A stretch of DNA of 5,739 nt. It comes from Thermoplasmata archaeon M9B1D (GTDB taxonomy: Archaea; Thermoplasmatota; E2; DHVEG-1). A program made the position numbers and the translations under genes. Under the pieces are notes generated by a model that had not been told where the DNA came from, did no database searches, and was given only the letters and a program-made list of their open reading frames with translations. The stretch covers positions 1-5,739 of the forward strand of contig MUGC01000081.1 of assembly GCA_002900535.1 (NCBI GenBank), given 5' to 3'. Within the stretch, counting starts at the first letter, position 1; the number at the start of each line of letters is the position of its first letter. Shown one piece after another: positions 5,716-5,739 of this stretch.

Positions 5716-5739
5716 ACGTTAGCAAATAACACGCTAGTG
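5716..5739 (+). repeat. Paired ACGYTAG repeat / weak stem at the window edge
   Basis: ACGTTAG (5716-5722) recurs as ACGCTAG (5731-5737), offset by 15 bases. The same segment can also fold in RNA: CGTTAGC (5717-5723) pairs with GCTAGTG (5733-5739) using two G-U pairs around a 9-base loop. It sits at the predicted transcription start, so it could be an operator, a leader hairpin, or chance overlap with the 5' end of an RNA gene. Confidence 0.2.

Noticed and set aside
1..5739. CRISPR array, transposon ends, attachment site, riboswitch or rRNA
   Set aside because: No regularly spaced repeats, no long terminal inverted repeats, no transposase or integrase coding sequence, and no GC-rich structured RNA block were found by eye.

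Overview
The window looks like chromosomal DNA of an AT-rich euryarchaeon. The archaeal assignment rests on an archaeal-type serine hydroxymethyltransferase, a Fap7/AK6-type NMP kinase, a CDP-alcohol phosphatidyltransferase of the archaetidylinositol-phosphate-synthase type, an archaeal-type HflX, a winged-helix regulator resembling COG4738, and TATA-box promoters, one of them probably giving a leaderless transcript. A methanogen or a Thermoplasmatota-like lineage would fit, but the sequence alone does not decide the order. All genes are on the + strand. There is no sign of CRISPR, transposons, integrases or phage genes.

Layout: (1) 1-330, the 3' part of a small winged-helix DNA-binding protein whose true start lies before the window; it is clearly richer in G+C than its neighbours. 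(2) 331-410, an AT-rich promoter region with a TATA box. (3) 411-1502, an M24 metallopeptidase of the Xaa-Pro dipeptidase type. (4) 1563-4072, a compact likely operon: glyA, AK6-type kinase (4-nt gap), CDP-alcohol phosphatidyltransferase (16-nt gap). (5) 4073-4377, a 305-base stretch without a conventional gene. It holds a TATA box, a Shine-Dalgarno site and an unlisted 34-residue single-pass membrane microprotein at 4206-4310, followed by a second promoter. (6) 4378-5646, the GTPase HflX. (7) 5647-5739, a T-rich tract, another TATA box and a GC-richer edge that is probably the start of the next transcription unit.

The genes are mostly housekeeping. The peptidase releases amino acids from proline-containing dipeptides. 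SHMT interconverts serine and glycine with transfer of a one-carbon unit. AK6/Fap7 links nucleotide phosphorylation to small-subunit ribosome maturation. The phosphatidyltransferase builds a polar head group on ether lipids. HflX acts on the large ribosomal subunit or on whole ribosomes. I see no convincing new defence or mobile system; the most original item is the microprotein with its own promoter between the lipid gene and hflX.
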